A stretch of DNA of 18,661 nucleotides, taken from positions 1 through 18,661 of the forward strand of contig UQZL01000036.1 of the NCBI GenBank assembly GCA_900545605.1, read 5' to 3'. This stretch comes from an uncultured Collinsella sp. GTDB taxonomy: Bacteria; Actinomycetota; Coriobacteriia; Coriobacteriales; Coriobacteriaceae. Positions 14,046 through 18,661 of this stretch are shown here, one piece after another. Each line of letters opens with the position of its first letter. Position 1 is the stretch's first letter. The notes under the pieces are model-generated. The model ran no database searches. It saw nothing but the letters and a program-made list of their open reading frames with translations, and had not been told where the DNA came from. A program made the translations under genes and the position numbers.

Positions 14046-14081
14046 AACCACCACAATGGGGCGGGTACGTTTGTGGTGGTT
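14046..14081 (+). repeat. Family A hairpin repeat, copy 5 (degenerate)
   Basis: AACCACCACAA (14046-14056) pairs with TTGTGGTGGTT (14071-14081). The inner part has changed (ATGGGGCGGGTACG), so the stem is shorter than in copies 1-4 and there is no long T-tract. It lies 11 bases after the HAD stop. Confidence 0.75.
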
Positions 14082-14099
14082 GCCTAAGCGCGGCCAAGT

Positions 14100-14548
14100 G
14101 TTTGGGTGGTTTTGCCTATGATGCCGAGATTCTTCTAGTTTCGTGTATATAGATATGCGAACATCATTAATTAGCGGCGCGACATCCGCGCAGATTGCTA
14201 ATGAGGTAGCCTGTAATATAAGCTAGTGCTACCGCTCACCGCTAAATGCCCACCGTTCACAGCATTATTGCATTTGAGTTAAATGTTGTACAAATAATAC
14301 GCTGGCGAATAAAAAAATAGCAATAGCTAAATTACCAGCAATTTAGTTTTATTTAAGGTTAATAAAAAACAATTAATTTGAGCAAATGTCAAGAGCGCTG
14401 GATTACTGCTACAATAATGTCAGAATCTAGTACATAGATGTTTAAACAAGAAGTACAATACCATTACTAAGCGCGCGCAAATATCGGTTGCGCGTCCAAG
14501 CTTGATAGGGAAAGAGCAAGATCGCGGTCTCTTGGGGAGGAGACATCG
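14100..14548 (+). other. AT-rich non-coding gap before the pilus/adhesin operon
   Basis: About 450 bases with no credible gene. The stretch 14150-14460 is strongly AT-rich (runs such as AATAAAAAAATAG and TTTTATTTAAGG), unlike the GC-rich window. Several TATAAT-like hexamers occur (TACAAT at 14410 and 14454) but none has a good -35 partner. Close to the gene, CGCGCAA/TTGCGCG (14474-14480, 14488-14494) forms a hairpin, and GTCTC/GAGAC (14527-14531, 14540-14544) encloses the GGGGAGG ribosome binding site. The region probably holds the operon promoter and its control. Confidence 0.7.
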
Positions 14549-17500
14549 ATGAAAGCGAATTCGGACAAATCTAAGCAGAGTAATAAAGTGACGCGCCGTG
14601 TACTGGCAGGCGTTTTTTGCGGAGCATCCGTTTTGAGCCTGGTGCTGTCGCTCGTCATGCCCCCGATCTCGCAGGCCATTGCCAACGACGCCCAGATGGT
14701 TTCTACCGAGGGAACTGTGATGGGGGGGGGTTCCTCAAGTGAGTCTACTGATGTAGGCAGCACCAACAACGGGGATACCGAAAACCAGAATAGTGACGAT
14801 GCCGAGAATGGCGCGAGCGAAGACGCCGTTGCCGCAGACCTGCCGTCCGACGACACGGAGGCCGAGGGTGATGCTCAGTCTGCGGATGATAGTGCTAACG
14901 GCGAGGGCGCAATCGCACTTGCTGCAGAAAATGAATCGACTTATGAAATCAGCAGAGGAGATGAACTCGGCGCGAAGCTTCCTGACAAGAAATTTCGCGA
15001 TGGAAATGGCTCCGCTACTTTTAAGCTTGTTAACGATATTGAATACAGCGGTGAGATTAGGCTTGAACAAACTGACGATAACCCTATCAATATCACCCTT
15101 GACCTAAACGGTCATAAGATTAAGTGCTTGAACACCGACAAGCCGTTATTTGATATTGCTAACGGCGCAACACTTACAATTAAGGATTCCGCACAGGCGA
15201 ATGAGACGCTCATCGAGGGCCAGCAGCTTACTGATCAGGGGCAGTACCTGAATCCCGATAATTATGGCAAGAAAGCCGAGCTAAATTACGTTGATGGCAT
15301 TCCGTCTAATCTTACCTACTACGTGACCAAATCGACCCCAAGTGGTACAGGGACAACCGAGACGCTTGTCAAACATGACGTTGATATTAAAGGCGCCATC
15401 GTGGCGTGCAGCGGCAACGCAAATCTAAGGCTCATCAATCTGTATAACAACAACGGCAAGGGCTCGTTTAACCTTGTGAGCGGCGTGATCACGCAAAAGA
15501 AAGGCGGCAGGGTTAGCAGCTTGGTCTATGCCGAGAACGGCTCTACCGTCAACATGAGCGGCGGCTATGTTTGTGGCGCTTCTAGCTCGGGCGCGGGCGC
15601 GGGCATTATGGTGTCCAACGACAAAGGTAGTGCCTCGACCCTTAATGTGACCGGTGGCGTAATTGCCGGCAATAGTGCTCCTAGTGGCGGCGGTGTGTAT
15701 GCTAAAGGCTCCACGGTCACCATAACTAATGGCGTAATCTCCGGCAACAGCACGCTTGATTCTGCTGGCTTTGGTGGCGGCATCATGGCCGAATATGGCG
15801 GCAGCGTTACTGTTTCCGGCGGTTACATTACGAACAATAAATATGCCAATTTCTGTGGCCATGATGGTTATGGCGATCATGGCGGCGCTGGACTTGCCGC
15901 TAGAAACGGTACTCATGTCACCATTTCGGGCGGCCAGATCACGGGCAACTATTCTGAGGAAGCAGGCGGCGGCGTTTATGTCACGGATGTCGACCGTAAT
16001 GAGCAATCCCGTACGGGTATGGCGTGGCTGAAAATCACGGGAGGAATTATTGCCTCTAACGTGAGCTACCGATCTGAAGGTGCTGGCATTCGAGTGGGCC
16101 AGATGGTTGACGCGATGATAAATGGGTCGTCAAACGATAGCCCAGTCTACATCACTAATAACTCTTGCATGTCTCGCTTTGACTGGGGCGGAGGCGGTAT
16201 CTTTGTCCAGGGAAACTCGGATTTGGGCAAGGAGAAGACTGCTGGCAGGCTATTCATATATAACTCGTACATTAGCGCCAATACCGCTGGCGGCTATGGC
16301 GGTGGCGTTGCAGTCTGCCCTACGGGCAAGACGTTGGTAACGAACACTGAGGGCACAGCAATCTTTGGCAATTCGTCTGCCAAAGATCAGCAGGACGCAA
16401 AAGCTGATTATGATTCTAAAAAGAATAGCGGTAACGAAGGCACCCCTCACCTATCCGCTGGTGGCTACGAAGGCCTTGAACACAAAAAGAACCAGGATGC
16501 TGACGCCTACAATGCCAAAGAGTTTCGCGAAAACGGCCACGCGGACTTCTTCCTTGCGGCGGAGGATCATAAGACCCCGATCGCGGCGGTGATTGGCAAA
16601 ATGCTTGGCGGCGGTGACGCCAAATACAAGGGAAGTAAAGAGCTTACGCAAGCCATTACTATCCCCGCTAACGGTGGCGTGCAGGTATATAAAAGCATCG
16701 GCCTGAGCTCGGGTGTTACAGCTCAAGACGAAGCCGCGATCAATGCGCAAAAAGTTGCGACAACGTTCATCACCGGCAACTATTCCTGGGACCATGGCGG
16801 CGGCATCATGTCGAACGGCGACCTGTACATGGGCGTGCCTGAGGACATGTATGTCTATCCGAGCCTCAAGCTCAAGGCGACCAAGGTACTACGTAATTCG
16901 CAGACAAATGTGAACGAGGGGCTCGAAGAGAATCAGTTTACCTTTAGGGTCTACCGCAAGGACTCAACCGACCCTTTGGCTAGCGCGACATTCAATCGTA
17001 ACGTTTGCACCGAGGTTGGAACTGCAAAAAATGATGCAAGCGGCAATATCACGTTTGACCTTGGTGAACAGTTCGCAATGGGTGGCACGGGTAACGAAAT
17101 CACATACTACTTGGTCGAAGATGCCGGCGATGATCCTGACATCACGTGCGACTCCAGTGTGTATGAGATTGTGGTACGGACCCAGGATAAGCCGACCAAG
17201 CTCATGACTGTTCCGAGTAAAAATAATCCGAACGAAGAGAAGGAACTTCTCATCCATAACTACACGATTACAGACGTCAACGGGACCAAGTACGAACTCG
17301 ATAAGTCTGGGAAGTGGATTAACAAAAAAACGTGGAGTGTCGCGAAGAATGTCGACGGCTATTATCAAATTATCTGTGAGGACGGTTCGGCGACTTTCAC
17401 TAACGTATGTACCGCGTACGACTCGACTGGCGTTTGGATCCCTAAGGCGACCAAGGTCGTTAAGGGTGGCGAGATGAAGGAGTTTACGCTCGAGTTTGCG

Positions 17501-18028
17501 GATAACGAGATCTTTACGGGCGACAGCGTCAAGACCGTCTCGACCACTGCCGGTGGCGACAAGTCTCAGCCCCTGATGTTCCAAGACATTACGTATGAGC
17601 TTAAAGACCTCGACGCGTCCACGTCTGACCCCACGGGTCGCGGTGCAAGCAAAACCTTTACTTATTACGTTCGCGAACAGCAGCCGACCACGCCGTTTGC
17701 TAACTACAAGTACGACAAGTCGGTCTATAGGTTCAAGGTTGTGGCAACGGATAACACCAAAGGAAGGATCGACTGTGCGGTGACCTACATGAAGGGAACC
17801 GTTGGCTCCGATGGCAACTGGAAAGCAGACGTCGGTGTCGAAGAACAGAACCTCACCGACGACTCCACCCCCACCTTCACCAACACCTACTCAACCTCTT
17901 TGCCCCTTTCTGGTATGTCGGGCGTCACTCTGACGTACCTTGCCGGCGCGGCGGTGCTTTGCGCTGCTGCGGCCTGGATGCACATTCGTCGCAAGGCGAA
18001 TGCGAAGGGAGGTGAGCGTCGTGAATAA
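14549..18028 (+). CDS. Sortase-anchored beta-helix adhesin with two pilin isopeptide-type domains
   Basis: A 1159-residue secreted wall protein. Residues 1-45 are a long signal peptide (basic start, hydrophobic 18-40, likely cut after SQAIA). An acidic, Ser/Asn-rich stretch follows to about 130. Residues about 200-600 form short repeats with Gly-rich turns (GGYITNN, GGVIAGN, GGGVYAKG), typical of a right-handed parallel beta-helix as in Pmp-like adhesins. Two FctA/Spy0128-type domains follow, each with the Lys, Glu and Asn expected for an intramolecular isopeptide bond: Lys779, Glu857, Asn952 and Lys969, Glu1043, Asn1112. The end is LPLSG (1118-1122), a membrane helix and a basic tail, a sortase signal. 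ATG 14549 follows GGGGAGG. A nine-G tract at codons 58-61 makes the frame slippage-prone. It is probably a pilus tip or ancillary adhesin; the ligand is unknown. Confidence 0.9.
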   Translation: MKANSDKSKQSNKVTRRVLAGVFCGASVLSLVLSLVMPPISQAIANDAQMVSTEGTVMGGGSSSESTDVGSTNNGDTENQNSDDAENGASEDAVAADLPSDDTEAEGDAQSADDSANGEGAIALAAENESTYEISRGDELGAKLPDKKFRDGNGSATFKLVNDIEYSGEIRLEQTDDNPINITLDLNGHKIKCLNTDKPLFDIANGATLTIKDSAQANETLIEGQQLTDQGQYLNPDNYGKKAELNYVDGIPSNLTYYVTKSTPSGTGTTETLVKHDVDIKGAIVACSGNANLRLINLYNNNGKGSFNLVSGVITQKKGGRVSSLVYAENGSTVNMSGGYVCGASSSGAGAGIMVSNDKGSASTLNVTGGVIAGNSAPSGGGVYAKGSTVTITNGVISGNSTLDSAGFGGGIMAEYGGSVTVSGGYITNNKYANFCGHDGYGDHGGAGLAARNGTHVTISGGQITGNYSEEAGGGVYVTDVDRNEQSRTGMAWLKITGGIIASNVSYRSEGAGIRVGQMVDAMINGSSNDSPVYITNNSCMSRFDWGGGGIFVQGNSDLGKEKTAGRLFIYNSYISANTAGGYGGGVAVCPTGKTLVTNTEGTAIFGNSSAKDQQDAKADYDSKKNSGNEGTPHLSAGGYEGLEHKKNQDADAYNAKEFRENGHADFFLAAEDHKTPIAAVIGKMLGGGDAKYKGSKELTQAITIPANGGVQVYKSIGLSSGVTAQDEAAINAQKVATTFITGNYSWDHGGGIMSNGDLYMGVPEDMYVYPSLKLKATKVLRNSQTNVNEGLEENQFTFRVYRKDSTDPLASATFNRNVCTEVGTAKNDASGNITFDLGEQFAMGGTGNEITYYLVEDAGDDPDITCDSSVYEIVVRTQDKPTKLMTVPSKNNPNEEKELLIHNYTITDVNGTKYELDKSGKWINKKTWSVAKNVDGYYQIICEDGSATFTNVCTAYDSTGVWIPKATKVVKGGEMKEFTLEFADNEIFTGDSVKTVSTTAGGDKSQPLMFQDITYELKDLDASTSDPTGRGASKTFTYYVREQQPTTPFANYKYDKSVYRFKVVATDNTKGRIDCAVTYMKGTVGSDGNWKADVGVEEQNLTDDSTPTFTNTYSTSLPLSGMSGVTLTYLAGAAVLCAAAAWMHIRRKANAKGGERRE
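14722..14730 (+). repeat. Nine-G tract inside the adhesin coding region
   Basis: Nine consecutive G span codons 58-61 (ATG GGG GGG GGT). Losing one G leads to a TAG at 14754-14756 and gaining one to a TGA at 14740-14742, so either slip truncates the protein just after the signal peptide. This has the structure of a contingency (phase-variation) locus. Confidence 0.85.
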
Positions 18029-18661
18029 GAAAGTTTGCTCCTTCCCGATCTTGTTTGCGCTGCTTGCCCTCCTGATCGGCACCTGCGCGGTTGTGTTCCC
18101 CGCTTCCGCGCAGGCCGCGCCGACCTCGACCGGTTCCATCACGGTGAGCGGCACCGTGGCGAGCAGCTACGACGCCCACCAGATCTTTAGCGCCAACGTC
18201 GTCGACGGCGACGGCGACGCCAAGACCGCCACCGATCTCGCCTGGGCAAGCGACGCCGTGCGCGACGCCGCGCTGCCTGTGCTGCACAGCGCCGGCATGC
18301 CCAATTCCCAGACCACCGCGCAGGAAGCTGCCGAGTGGCTCAACACCGATTCCCACCTTACGAGCGCGCTGAGCGCACAGCTCGCTCGTTCCCTCCAGAG
18401 CTCTGGTGCCGAGCCCGTGGCCCTTAACGTGGGCAGGGCGGACGAGCTGCCCTGCGGCTACTGGCTCATCGTCGCCGACGACGACGCCATCGTCCAAGGC
18501 GAGGTCGGCACCGCGCCGATCATGGCCCTGGTCGGCGGCAGCGCCGTCACCGTCAAGGGCGCGGACCTCTTCGCCGCCCCGGAGGGCATGGTCTTTTCCG
18601 GCTGGGCGCAGGAAGCGGACGGCCCCGTGACGTACGCCCCCGGGGACACCTTCAAGATGCC
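18021..18661 (+). CDS. Secreted pilin-like surface protein (5' part, runs off the window)
   Basis: The first 213 codons of a gene continuing beyond the window. GTG 18021 overlaps the adhesin stop by 8 bases (GTGAATAA) and has GGGAGG eight bases upstream, so the two are translationally coupled. Residues 1-32 are a signal peptide (MNKK, hydrophobic core, cleavage near ASAQA). The next part (GSITVSGTVASSYDAHQIF, then LPCGYWLIVADDD and APIMALVGG) resembles the N-terminal domain of actinobacterial and streptococcal pilin backbones. The last visible residues (GMVFSGWAQEADGP, YAPGDTFKMP) look like a Listeria-Bacteroides (InlB B-type) repeat, which is less usual in a plain backbone pilin. It is much more GC-rich than the adhesin before it. 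A sorting signal and a pilus sortase would be expected downstream but are not in view. Confidence 0.8.
   Translation, partial: MNKKVCSFPILFALLALLIGTCAVVFPASAQAAPTSTGSITVSGTVASSYDAHQIFSANVVDGDGDAKTATDLAWASDAVRDAALPVLHSAGMPNSQTTAQEAAEWLNTDSHLTSALSAQLARSLQSSGAEPVALNVGRADELPCGYWLIVADDDAIVQGEVGTAPIMALVGGSAVTVKGADLFAAPEGMVFSGWAQEADGPVTYAPGDTFKM

Noticed and set aside
6170..14081. CRISPR-like interpretation of the repeated hairpins
   Set aside because: Copies are scattered between genes at irregular distances of hundreds to thousands of bases, with no spacers and no cas genes.
17324..17330. Seven-A run in the adhesin as a second slippage site
   Set aside because: Seven A within Asn-Lys-Lys codons is common enough in coding sequence; no position or context argues for switching.

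Overview
The window looks like a chromosomal segment of a gut Coriobacteriia (Actinomycetota), most likely Collinsella or a close relative. The grounds are the GC-rich codon use of most genes, the gene families present (heterodimeric ABC exporter, PRD antiterminator with a beta-glucoside PTS, GH1 phospho-glucosidase, sortase-anchored pilus-type proteins) and strong GGAGG-type ribosome binding sites. The genus is inferred from recognition, not from a search. All recognised genes lie on the + strand.

Layout: (1) 1-2321, two overlapping ABC exporter subunits forming a heterodimer with one consensus and one degenerate ATP site. (2) 2536-3573, a solitary nuclease-like DUF559-type protein bracketed by two copies of a palindromic repeat. 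(3) 3807-6171, molybdenum cofactor genes: moaA followed by a moaC-mobB fusion, where the MoaA terminal Gly-Gly codons also form the next ribosome binding site. (4) 6327-6911, a histidine phosphatase. (5) 7010-11451, a beta-glucoside utilisation locus: BglG/LicT-type antiterminator with its own antiterminator/terminator leader, PTS EIIBC, and a GH1 6-phospho-beta-glucosidase preceded by a perfect 29-bp inverted repeat. (6) 11688-12968, an MFS transporter with a dyad over its likely promoter and a strongly structured leader. (7) 13213-14034, a Cof-type HAD phosphatase. (8) 14100-18661, an AT-rich gap and then a pilus/adhesin operon: a 1159-residue beta-helix adhesin with two isopeptide-type domains and an LPLSG anchor, overlapping a second secreted pilin-like gene cut by the window end.

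Two themes stand out. First, nearly every transcription unit ends in one of three dispersed hairpin repeat families (here A, B and C), whose arms differ between copies by compensatory changes, so pairing itself appears selected. They probably act as terminators and may be mobile REP-like elements. Second, there are signs of switchable expression: a nine-G tract early in the adhesin reading frame, where one-base slippage in either direction gives an immediate stop, and a 29-bp inverted repeat flanking a short segment upstream of the glucosidase gene. No RNA genes, CRISPR arrays, transposases or recombinases were found.
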